A stretch of 64,000 nt of DNA. It comes from Paenibacillus_D sp047238105. GTDB taxonomy: Bacteria; Bacillota; Bacilli; Paenibacillales; Paenibacillaceae. The stretch covers positions 7,192,001 through 7,256,000 of the forward strand of contig NZ_JBDFMD010000001.1 of assembly GCF_047238105.1 (NCBI RefSeq), written 5' to 3'. The translations under genes were made by a program, and so were the position numbers. The notes under the pieces are model-generated. The model saw only the letters and a program-made list of their open reading frames with translations. It searched no databases and was not told the DNA's origin. Shown piece after piece: positions 26,210 to 33,469 of this stretch; position 1 is the first letter of the stretch; every line of letters starts with the position of its first letter.

Positions 26210-27169
26210 TTAGAAAATGCGGTAATTGGCAAATTTGTAGGCCATCCGATAGGCAGCAACGATCAGGACGAAGCCGACGACCGATTTGAATAATCCGACG
26301 GCAGCGGAGAAACCGAATTGTCCGTCGATGAGTCCCATGCGGTAGACAAACGTGTCGATGATATCGCCCTTGTCGTAGACCAGGGCATTGTACAGATTGA
26401 AGATCTGGTCGAAGCCGGCGTTGAGGATGTTGCCCAGGGACAATGTGCCGACGACGATCATGATCGGGACCAGCGACGGGATCGTAATCGCCCACGTCTG
26501 CTGCCATCGGCCTGCGCCATCCACTTCGGCCGCTTCATACAAGGCAGGGTTGATGCCGGCGAGCGAAGCCAGGAAGATGATCGCTCCGAATCCGAATTCC
26601 TTCCAGATATCGCTGATGACGACGACAGCGCGAAACCAGTTGCCTTCTCCCAGAAAGAAGATCGGCTGCATGTCGAACAGGGCAACCAGCACTTGGTTGA
26701 CCAGCCCCTTTACGGACAGCATGTCCAGCAGGATCCCGCCCAGGATGACCCAGGACAAAAAGTGGGGCAGATAGACCAGCGTTTGCACGGAACGTTTGAA
26801 CCCGGACAAACGCACCTCATTGAGCAAAAGAGCGAAAACAAGCGGTGCAATCAAGCCGCCGACCAGCTTCATACTGGCAATGATCAGCGTATTCCAAACG
26901 ACCTGCAAATTCTCCGGCGTACTGAACAAATATCTGAAGTGGTCCAGACCGACCCAGGTGGACTGGCCGAAGCCGAGCCAGGGCTTGAAATCCTGGAAGG
27001 CAATGATAATACCGACCATCGGCACGTAGGCGAATATAAGTGTGAGAATCAGTGCCGGCAAGACCATTGCATCCAGTGCAATCGTTCGTCGCCAGCTGCC
27101 TCGTTTGCCCTGGCTGCCGTCTGTGGGCGGCAAGGTCCTGCGGTGTGGGGTGGAGGAGGATTTCTTCAT
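26210..27169 (-). CDS. Carbohydrate ABC permease, LplB/YteP type
   Basis: This 319-residue MalF-like permease has a charged N-terminus, six membrane segments and the EAA loop YEAAEVDGAGRWQQTWAITIPSL. It ends in AYKFANYRIF, typical for LplB/YteP proteins. It is the first gene of the sugar operon. AAAGGGAGCAAAATA is the ribosome site. Confidence 0.92.
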   Translation of the reverse strand: MKKSSSTPHRRTLPPTDGSQGKRGSWRRTIALDAMVLPALILTLIFAYVPMVGIIIAFQDFKPWLGFGQSTWVGLDHFRYLFSTPENLQVVWNTLIIASMKLVGGLIAPLVFALLLNEVRLSGFKRSVQTLVYLPHFLSWVILGGILLDMLSVKGLVNQVLVALFDMQPIFFLGEGNWFRAVVVISDIWKEFGFGAIIFLASLAGINPALYEAAEVDGAGRWQQTWAITIPSLVPIMIVVGTLSLGNILNAGFDQIFNLYNALVYDKGDIIDTFVYRMGLIDGQFGFSAAVGLFKSVVGFVLIVAAYRMAYKFANYRIF

Positions 27170-27467
27170 TATTTTGCTCCCTTTCTGTAATGCGGCTTCT
27201 GTTATTTGTTAGTATAGGGCAGCGCGTCAGCGCCGGACATGATGAATCCATAGCTTACATAACAAAATATTAAACTCGGAGCAGAAAAGTTGGCAGAACA
27301 AGCAAAAACGACTTCGTCGTCCTTCTAGGACGTGCGAAGAGCTTTTTTGGAGAAATATAAGCCAAGTAGATGTGTGAAAACTTATACGCTAATATTTCAA
27401 AAAAAAGATCCCGATAAGGGGATCCGAATGGAATATAGAACTTCAGGCCACGCTGAGCAAGTTGCAA
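27170..27467 (-). promoter_or_regulatory. Upstream region of the sugar operon and tail region of the ACR3-like gene
   Basis: On the minus strand TATACT (27216-27211) is a good -10, but the hexamer 17 bp upstream, TGTCCG, is a poor -35, as expected for an AraC-activated promoter. A short CGAC-GAA-GTCG stem followed by TTTTT near 27300-27320 may end the minus-strand transporter gene. Nothing else is recognised in these 300 bases. Confidence 0.4.
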
Positions 27468-28427
27468 TTATCCAGTATCTTCCTTGGGCTGCAGGAGGAG
27501 CAGTCCCTGGGTGATAACAGCGAGGACAGGCAGCTCGAACAACGGGCCGACTACCAATGCGAGAGCGATCAAAGGCTGGTCGGGAAAAGCGGTTACCGCG
27601 ATCGCTAGTGCAACCGGCGAGTTCCTCGCGACCACGGTCAGATTCAAACTAACGGCATCGGCACGAGAGAGATTGAACAATCTGCCCGTTATGATGCCTA
27701 TAGCAAAGTTGATACCAAAATATAAAAGAACGGGGAGGATCAGTCGATAGACGGCATCCATATTATTGAGCAGGATGGCGCCCTGGGAAGCAAACATCGC
27801 CGTAATCGCCAGACATAGAAGAACGATCTGCGCAGATGAGAAAAATGGGCTTGTCTTATTCTCCAAAAAAGCGGGCTTGTTCCTGAACATCCAACGGGTG
27901 GCATGGGCCAGCACAAACGGGATGACAAGTACGATAAGCACACTCTCCGTCAAGGTTGCAAGCGGTATGGTCTGTATCGAGCCAGCGAAGATCAACAGGT
28001 ATACAGGAAGCAACAACACCTGCAGGATCAGATTGACTGGCAGGATCGAAGTCGACAACGGTACATTGCCTTTGGCCATCCGCGTGAACATCAGGTACCA
28101 GTCGGTGCAGGGTGTGACCATTAGCATGATGAAGCCGATCCATAGGGCAGGATGATCCGAGAGGAAGAGCCACCCCAACAACCAGGCCAGCAGCGGCGTC
28201 CACACAAAATTGAGCATCGTGCTAAGACCTAGAAATTTGATGTTGCGAAAGGCCGCCTTGATGTGGTGGAGGGGGATATTCAAAAACAACCCGTACAGCA
28301 TGACTACCAGAAAAGGGATAATCAGTTTCTCGGCATAGGGTGCGATAAGTTCTGCCTGACCGATCGCCAGCCCCAGACCGACTGCCACCAGAATCAGGAG
28401 GGTTTGATATCTTTCCAGCATGCTCAT
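27468..28427 (-). CDS. ACR3/BASS-family arsenite or organic-anion transporter
   Basis: The 320-residue protein has ten membrane segments. The segment around MLMVTPCTDWYLMFTRMAKGNVPLS contains the conserved Cys of the ACR3 arsenite-efflux group, and VARNSPVALAIAV marks the second half of the BASS fold. The chosen ATG 28427 has AGAGG seven bases upstream; the frame extends 48 codons further without similarity. It stands alone, about 19 kb from the ars island, so the substrate may be arsenite or another oxyanion. Confidence 0.78.
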   Translation of the reverse strand: MSMLERYQTLLILVAVGLGLAIGQAELIAPYAEKLIIPFLVVMLYGLFLNIPLHHIKAAFRNIKFLGLSTMLNFVWTPLLAWLLGWLFLSDHPALWIGFIMLMVTPCTDWYLMFTRMAKGNVPLSTSILPVNLILQVLLLPVYLLIFAGSIQTIPLATLTESVLIVLVIPFVLAHATRWMFRNKPAFLENKTSPFFSSAQIVLLCLAITAMFASQGAILLNNMDAVYRLILPVLLYFGINFAIGIITGRLFNLSRADAVSLNLTVVARNSPVALAIAVTAFPDQPLIALALVVGPLFELPVLAVITQGLLLLQPKEDTG

Positions 28428-28559
28428 AGGCGAACCTCTTTCAGCCAGTGAATGCTTCCTCCATCTGTAGACGGAGTGAAAATCAGACCTGGAATGGATG
28501 GGACGATCAAAGAATCGGAGTAAAATGGAAGCTATCAACGGACGAGAGGAATGTGCAGA

Positions 28560-29159
28560 ATGAGTAACCAATCAAGCACAGTTACAAGAGAAGCCATGAC
28601 GGGGATGGCATCAGGCGTTATGTTCATGGCTTTATTCGGCACCATGTGGGCGTTCACAGGATTTGGCGGTTTGCAGGTCTTGGGAAGCACCGCTCTGATC
28701 ACGATCCCGCTATTGCCAGGAACAACCCTGTTCATGGCTGGTCTCTTCTTAGTGAGGACCTCACGCAGACTCCCCCCGCAGGCTGACACAACGGATGCAG
28801 CTGCAGGAAAGAAAACCAAGCGATTATTCAATCTTATCTTTGCCGTGCAAGGCATCGCTATCGCAATCACTGTTTTGTTGTGTGTGAATACCGGCCGTAG
28901 CGAGCTGATCCCGATCATCATTGCCCTTATCGTTGGCCTTCATTTCTTTCCGCTCGCCCGTTTATTCCAAGTCAGGCTGTATTACGGGACAGGGGGGCTG
29001 CTTTGTTTGGCAGCCGTTGCGACATGGCTGTTCTTGCCCGCTGAGCTGACGATAGGGGATTACGAGATTGCGACATATCTGACTGTGACTGGATTTTCCT
29101 CAGCGATCATTTTGTGGGGGAGCGGCTTAGCGATCTGGCGCATGGGACGTTTGCTTTAG
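28560..29159 (+). CDS. Six-segment membrane protein, unknown function
   Basis: 199 residues from ATG 28560, placed by AGAGG nine bases upstream (an ATG at 28551 is too close to it). Six hydrophobic helices, a cytosolic KKTKR loop near residue 85, and no recognisable motif. It is divergent from the ACR3-like gene across 130 bases containing a TAAAAT -10 near 28518. I do not recognise a family. Confidence 0.6.
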   Translation: MSNQSSTVTREAMTGMASGVMFMALFGTMWAFTGFGGLQVLGSTALITIPLLPGTTLFMAGLFLVRTSRRLPPQADTTDAAAGKKTKRLFNLIFAVQGIAIAITVLLCVNTGRSELIPIIIALIVGLHFFPLARLFQVRLYYGTGGLLCLAAVATWLFLPAELTIGDYEIATYLTVTGFSSAIILWGSGLAIWRMGRLL

Positions 29160-29194
29160 CCGCTTGTTTGCCGCCTCTCCCAGCTGCTTTTTTC

Positions 29195-29776
29195 TTAGCG
29201 CTCTTTTTGACGGCTCTGATGCCGGGCTACCTTCGAACGATTCCCGCATGTATTCATCGAGCACCATTTACGGCGGCCGCTTGTATCGATGAATAACAGC
29301 ACACAGTCGGTATTAGCACAACGCCTGAGGGTCTGCAGTTCTCCGTTAGCCACTAATCGGAGGGTATCAAAAGCAATAAGGGAGAGGATCGCATCCTCAG
29401 AAGCACCTATAGGTACCGGCACCAAAGAGCCTCCGCTTAGTTGAAACGACAACGGCGCCCGCTTGTTCAACTCCTCGATACGATGGATCCATGATGCCTC
29501 GGCCTGCATGCCAGCGGCGAATGCTTCAAAACCAGTTCGTAATAATGCGCGCAGCTCCTTTAGGGCGGGCAGCACGGAACCTAAATCGATGCTCTTCACA
29601 GAAAAAGCAGAGAACGAATCCTCCGATTCTTTCATCAGATCCATCCACTCAGCCAGATCACTCTCGCCAGCGAGCAAGTCATGACGGATGCCGCGCTTGA
29701 CTACCTCCGTATTTATGAGATCCAAAGCTACATGTCCCGAGACTAAAGGGAATTTTTCACGTGATGACATCTTCAT
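29195..29776 (-). CDS. ABATE/CGNR zinc-finger transcriptional regulator
   Basis: The N-terminal ABATE-like domain (HVALDLINTEVVKRG...) leads to a C-terminal CGNR zinc finger: RRCANTDCVLLFIDTSGRRKWCSM followed by CGNR and KVARH. Four Cys (two in CxxxxC, then WC and TC) form the metal site. The family comprises putative stress regulators. It is transcribed away from a VOC gene across a promoter with duplicated ACTAACC dyads and probably controls both directions. Confidence 0.88.
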   Translation of the reverse strand: MKMSSREKFPLVSGHVALDLINTEVVKRGIRHDLLAGESDLAEWMDLMKESEDSFSAFSVKSIDLGSVLPALKELRALLRTGFEAFAAGMQAEASWIHRIEELNKRAPLSFQLSGGSLVPVPIGASEDAILSLIAFDTLRLVANGELQTLRRCANTDCVLLFIDTSGRRKWCSMNTCGNRSKVARHQSRQKER

Positions 29777-29797
29777 ACCTCCAGAAAACTCGAATCC

Positions 29798-29880
29798 AAC
29801 TAACCATATAATATCCTATTGACAGGTTAAAAGAAAGTGGATATGATACTAACCATAAAACCCTTGTTAAAGAGGTTAGT
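29798..29880. promoter_or_regulatory. Duplicated dyads around the VOC/PNPOx promoter
   Basis: TTGACA (29819-29824), 17 bp, TATGAT (29842-29847) form the plus-strand promoter. Two inverted repeats ACTAACC-N19-GGTTA start at 29799 and 29848, exactly 49 bp apart; within each, the half-sites are 26 bp start to start. One dyad brackets the -35, the other the start site. Likely target of the CGNR regulator. Confidence 0.65.
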
Positions 29881-29910
29881 TCAAATCAAAAAACAATGGA
29901 GGTTCGTACT

Positions 29911-30348
29911 ATGAAAATTGGTCATGTAGGACTTAATGTAACCCGTCTGGAAACATCCCTACCGTTTTACAGAAATCTGTTTGGTCTCGAGCTCATACGT
30001 GAATCGTCGGAGAAGGGGAAGCGGTATGCTTTCCTGGGGCGCAACGGGGATGTTACCGTTACGTTGTGGGAGCAAAGTCAAACGGAATTCTCCACTACAC
30101 ATGCCGGGCTGCATCACCTGGCATTTGAAGTGGAATCGGCCGAGGACGTCAAAACGATGCAGATAAAGCTAAAAGAAATGGCTGTCACGATGATCTATCC
30201 AGGGGTAACCTCTCATGAAGCCGGAGCGGACTCCGGAGGCTTGTTCTTCCTTGATCCGGACGGGATAAGGCTGGAGATCTATGCCGCTGCGGATATGGCC
30301 GGGCATGACCAGCATCATAATGAAGGCCCGGCCTGCGGGTTCTTCTGA
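29911..30348 (+). CDS. VOC (glyoxalase-like) metalloprotein
   Basis: This 145-residue protein has two beta-alpha-beta-beta-beta modules: MKIGHVGLNVTRLETSLPFYRNLFGLELI and later GLHHLAFEVES...GLFFLDPDGIRLEIYAA. His and Glu positions fit a metal site (H5, H68, E126 region). GGAGG eight bases upstream selects ATG 29911 over ATG 29896. The stop overlaps the start of the PNPOx-like gene (TGATG). Members act in electrophile detoxification or ring cleavage; the substrate is unknown. Confidence 0.85.
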   Translation: MKIGHVGLNVTRLETSLPFYRNLFGLELIRESSEKGKRYAFLGRNGDVTVTLWEQSQTEFSTTHAGLHHLAFEVESAEDVKTMQIKLKEMAVTMIYPGVTSHEAGADSGGLFFLDPDGIRLEIYAAADMAGHDQHHNEGPACGFF

Positions 30349-31226
30349 TGAGCAGCTATCATCAAGGGGAAATCGAGGTGCAGGATAAAGCCGGTGTACG
30401 CGAAGAAGCCTCCCGCATCGGCAAGATCGTGCGGGAGGATATCCCGGACGTCGCCGCGCGCTTCATCGAGCAACAGGTCATGATCATCCTCGGTGCAAGG
30501 GACGGGGAGGGCTTCGTCTGGTGTTCAGTGCTATATGGTGAACCTGGTTTTGTGATGACGGTAGACGCCCGCACACTATTCGTATCTACGCTGCCGCCAC
30601 AGACAGACCCGTTGTACGCAAGTATCCAGCCCGGACATTCGATCGGTCTGCTCGCCATCGAATTCGCTAGCCGGAAGCGGATGCGTGTGAACGGCGTGAT
30701 CACTCAGCTGCAGGAGGATGGTTTCTTGGTCACAACCAGCGAAGTGTACGCGAATTGCCCCAAGTACATCCAATCACGCACATTCTTGGGCTTTAAGCCT
30801 ATGCAAAAGCAGGAACCCCGATTATCTGCCCGGCTCGATCAGGACCAGACGGATACAATACGTCGCTCGGATACGCTTTTTATCGCGACACATCCGACCG
30901 GAAGCGGGGCAGATGCGAGTCATCGGGGAGGGCAGCCCGGATTTATCCAGGTTATGGATCCGCACACTCTGGTGATTCCGGACTACAAAGGCAATGCGAT
31001 GTTCAATACGCTTGGCAATGCCGCCTTGTACCCGCAAACCGGATTGATGTTTCTTGATTTTGAGTCAGGGGATCTCCTGCAGCTCAGCGGGGAGACGACG
31101 GTAAGCTGGGAGGGAAGCGAACGGGCGATTCGTTTCAGCATCAGAGAGATTCGCAGCGTCCCTGGAGGGTTTCCGCTCCGCTGGACATTTGACAGCTACT
31201 CTCCTTTTAACCCAGCTACTCGGTAG
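30348..31226 (+). CDS. Pyridoxamine 5'-phosphate oxidase-like flavin-binding protein
   Basis: 292 residues with two split-barrel halves; SVLYGEPGFVMTVDARTLFVSTLPPQTDPLYASIQPGHSIGLLAIE and a second HRGGQPGFIQVMDPHTLVIPDYKGNAMFNTLGNA match PNPOx-like FMN-binding proteins that reduce or scavenge small electrophiles. It is coupled to the VOC gene by overlapping stop and start. Together they look like a detoxification pair under the CGNR-associated promoter. Confidence 0.85.
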   Translation: MSSYHQGEIEVQDKAGVREEASRIGKIVREDIPDVAARFIEQQVMIILGARDGEGFVWCSVLYGEPGFVMTVDARTLFVSTLPPQTDPLYASIQPGHSIGLLAIEFASRKRMRVNGVITQLQEDGFLVTTSEVYANCPKYIQSRTFLGFKPMQKQEPRLSARLDQDQTDTIRRSDTLFIATHPTGSGADASHRGGQPGFIQVMDPHTLVIPDYKGNAMFNTLGNAALYPQTGLMFLDFESGDLLQLSGETTVSWEGSERAIRFSIREIRSVPGGFPLRWTFDSYSPFNPATR

Positions 31227-31240
31227 CGCCACTAGGAGGA

Positions 31241-31996
31241 CTACTGGGCAGTCAATATAATCGGGCCGTCTGCCGTAATGGCGATCGTATGTTCGTATTG
31301 CGCCGACAGCGAGCCGTCAACCGTTCTGGCGGTCCAGCCGTCGGCATCGATTTTCATGGCAGCTTTGCCTATGTTAATCATCGGTTCGATTGTCAGCACC
31401 ATACCTTCCTTGAGACGGAAACCTTTGCCCGGAGTGCCGACATGGGGGTAGTTAGGCTCCTCATGCATCTCGCGCCCAACAGCATGACCGAGCAGGTCGC
31501 GAACGACCGAATAGCCGTGCTTCTCGGCATGGGTTTGGACCACGTGCATGACATCGCCGATCCGGTTTCCGACGAGGGCATTGGCGATGCCTAGGTCCAG
31601 GCATTCCTTGGTCACGCGCATAAGCTGCCGGGCGTCCTCCGACACCTCGCCGACCGCGTAACACCATGCGGAATCGCCGATCCAGCCGTCCGCTTGCGCG
31701 ACGATGTCGATGGTGACGATGTCGCCATCCTGGAGTGGCTTTCCGTTCGGAAATCCGTGCGCGATCACATCGTTAACAGACGCACAAGTCGCAAAGGGAT
31801 AGCCGTTGTAACCAATCGTATACGCCTTGGCGCCATGCTCCTTCAGGTGCCGAACGGCGAACGACTCGATCTCGAGCGTCGTGACACCTGGTCGGATCAT
31901 GCCTGCGAGCTCCTGATGAAAAGCGGCGACGATGCGGCCGGCTTTTCGCATAGCTTCAATTTCTGCTTTCGATTTCAGGATGACCATCCGATTCAT
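31241..31996 (-). CDS. map: Type I methionine aminopeptidase
   Basis: 251 residues with all five metal ligands of the pita-bread fold in context: IVTIDIVAQADGWIGDSAW (two Asp), LLGHAVGREMHEEPNYPH (His), MVLTIEPMI (Glu) and SAQYEHTIAIT (Glu). It removes initiator Met from new proteins. The start overlaps the TetR stop as ATGA, so it is translationally coupled to that gene, which is odd for a housekeeping enzyme and suggests an accessory, regulated paralogue rather than the ribosomal-cluster copy. Confidence 0.93.
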   Translation of the reverse strand: MNRMVILKSKAEIEAMRKAGRIVAAFHQELAGMIRPGVTTLEIESFAVRHLKEHGAKAYTIGYNGYPFATCASVNDVIAHGFPNGKPLQDGDIVTIDIVAQADGWIGDSAWCYAVGEVSEDARQLMRVTKECLDLGIANALVGNRIGDVMHVVQTHAEKHGYSVVRDLLGHAVGREMHEEPNYPHVGTPGKGFRLKEGMVLTIEPMINIGKAAMKIDADGWTARTVDGSLSAQYEHTIAITADGPIILTAQ

Positions 31997-32595
31997 CTCT
32001 CCTTGGCCAGTATTCCGGCAAACATCATATCCACAATACCTTGTACATCCAGCTCATCGTGCATCTTGTGGTGGATACTCAAAGTGGCGCAGCCCACAAG
32101 CGAGCCAAAGATCAGATTCGCTGTTTTCTCCGGCGGCGCGGGGCTGATCGCTTCATGAATCATCCCGACAAAAGGAATATAGATCCTTTGTTGAAACTCG
32201 CCAAACAGCTTGCTGAACCGGTTGCCAGGGAAGTGATGGAAGTTATCGGCTACCGATTTGAGCAAGATAAAGACGGAAGGGTCCGATACACACTGCTGCA
32301 AGAGCAGCCGGGCGAATGACGCCGCTTGAAGCAAACTGCCGCCTTTCTCCGTAAAAGCAGGCTTTACAGCCAATTCCGTTCGATCCAGAGCCTCCCACAG
32401 CAGATCCTCCAGCAGCATCTGTTTATTTTTGTAATAATGATAAACCGTGCCATAGCCCAGCTCCGCCTTCACTGCAACATCGCGTATTTCCAATTGAATA
32501 CCAAGTTCCAGATAAGCTTCGGCAGCTGCTCGCATAATCTGGCCCATCCGCATTTCGCGGATCGCATCATTTTGTTCCTTCGTACGCGGGGACAT
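31993..32595 (-). CDS. TetR-family transcriptional regulator
   Basis: 200 residues; the N-terminal helix-turn-helix (IMRAAAEAYLELGIQLEIRDVAVKAELGYGTVYHYYKNKQMLLEDLL) is canonical and the rest is a helical ligand domain. Its stop overlaps the methionine aminopeptidase start, so both form one minus-strand operon. AAAGGAGGAGC precedes its start. The effector is unknown. Confidence 0.9.
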   Translation of the reverse strand: MSPRTKEQNDAIREMRMGQIMRAAAEAYLELGIQLEIRDVAVKAELGYGTVYHYYKNKQMLLEDLLWEALDRTELAVKPAFTEKGGSLLQAASFARLLLQQCVSDPSVFILLKSVADNFHHFPGNRFSKLFGEFQQRIYIPFVGMIHEAISPAPPEKTANLIFGSLVGCATLSIHHKMHDELDVQGIVDMMFAGILAKER

Positions 32596-32658
32596 AGCTC
32601 CTCCTTTTTTTGACCTTCTGTCATGTCAATATAAAACAATATACTTCATTAATAGGCA

Positions 32659-32763
32659 ATGATCAAGTGCTTATGGCGGATCGCCGAGCCGATGCTCAAG
32701 ACGGAGCATCTTGTGCTGGAGCCGTCTCTCATACTTCGCGAATCGGTCAAGCCGCACGAATAA
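32659..32763 (+). pseudogene. Remnant of a LacI-family regulator C-terminus
   Basis: A 34-codon frame ends RIAEPMLKTEHLVLEPSLILRESVKPHE, resembling the last strand and tail of LacI-type regulators (hydrophobic pair followed by LxxRxS). A stop lies just upstream and no DNA-binding part remains. It retains its own terminator at 32799. The surrounding 300 bases hold nothing else except the next gene's promoter. Confidence 0.5.
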
Positions 32764-32798
32764 GAAATATCGAGAACATCAACCATTTGCAGCTTATT

Positions 32799-32823
32799 AA
32801 CCCACGCCAAGCGTGGGTTTTTC
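32799..32823 (+). terminator. Terminator left behind by the LacI-like remnant
   Basis: AACCCACGC (32799-32807) pairs with GCGTGGGTT (32811-32819) around a CAA loop and runs into TTTT. Confidence 0.8.
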
Positions 32824-32896
32824 GTTGTTTTAAATATGACATTAGGTGACATAATGAAGTTCTATAATGTAATTAGATCAACGAGAGGAGCAATAT

Positions 32897-33469
32897 ATGA
32901 TGAGCCGAAGAATCATTCTAGACTTGGCCGTTACTTTGGATGGTTTCATTGAGGGGAAAAATGGTGAAGTGGATTGGTGCATCATGGATCCCGAGCTGGA
33001 GTTTGATCAATTTTTACATCAGATTGATACTATTTTGTATGGAAGAAAAAGCTATGACCAGTGGGGGCAATACACGCCGAATCCTGAAGATTCGGATGCG
33101 GACAAACAATTCTGGGCATTGGTTCATAGTAAAGACAAATATGTGTTTTCCAGGTCACAGCAAGGGACAGATCATAAAGCCGTATTTATAAATGATCATA
33201 TCCTTGAAGAAGTAAATAAAATCAAGCAGAAACCTGGCAAAGACATCTGGCTGTATGGTGGAGCCAGTCTGATAACAACGTTTATCCAATTGGGACTTGT
33301 GGATGAGTTTAGATTATCCGTTCACCCCGTTGTACTGGGTGAAGGAAAACCGCTGTTTGCGGATATCAAACAACGGTTGAAGCTCAAGCTGGCTCATTCG
33401 AGAACGTTCTCCTCAGGTCTTGTGCAGCTCATGTATCATTGGGACGGTGCGATCCATGAACACCAATGA
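32897..33469 (+). CDS. Dihydrofolate-reductase-like (RibD C-terminal) protein
   Basis: 190 residues; ILDLAVTLDGFIEGKNGEVDW, ILYGRKSYDQW and DIWLYGGASLITTFIQLGLVDEFRLSVHPVVLGEGKPLF are the family motifs, the Gly-Gly pair binding NADPH. Such stand-alone proteins are predicted NADPH-dependent reductases of unknown substrate. -10 TATAAT (32863-32868) and GAGAGGAG lie upstream. The 3' end overlaps the UvrA-like gene by 14 bases. Confidence 0.88.
   Translation: MMSRRIILDLAVTLDGFIEGKNGEVDWCIMDPELEFDQFLHQIDTILYGRKSYDQWGQYTPNPEDSDADKQFWALVHSKDKYVFSRSQQGTDHKAVFINDHILEEVNKIKQKPGKDIWLYGGASLITTFIQLGLVDEFRLSVHPVVLGEGKPLFADIKQRLKLKLAHSRTFSSGLVQLMYHWDGAIHEHQ

Noticed and set aside
26318..27190. 290-codon plus-strand frame opposite the LplB-type permease
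   Set aside because: Antisense shadow of a clear permease gene with no ribosome site or family resemblance.
27468..28427. ACR3-like gene as part of the arsenic island
   Set aside because: It is about 19 kb away, on the other strand, without arsR or arsC neighbours; its substrate may differ.
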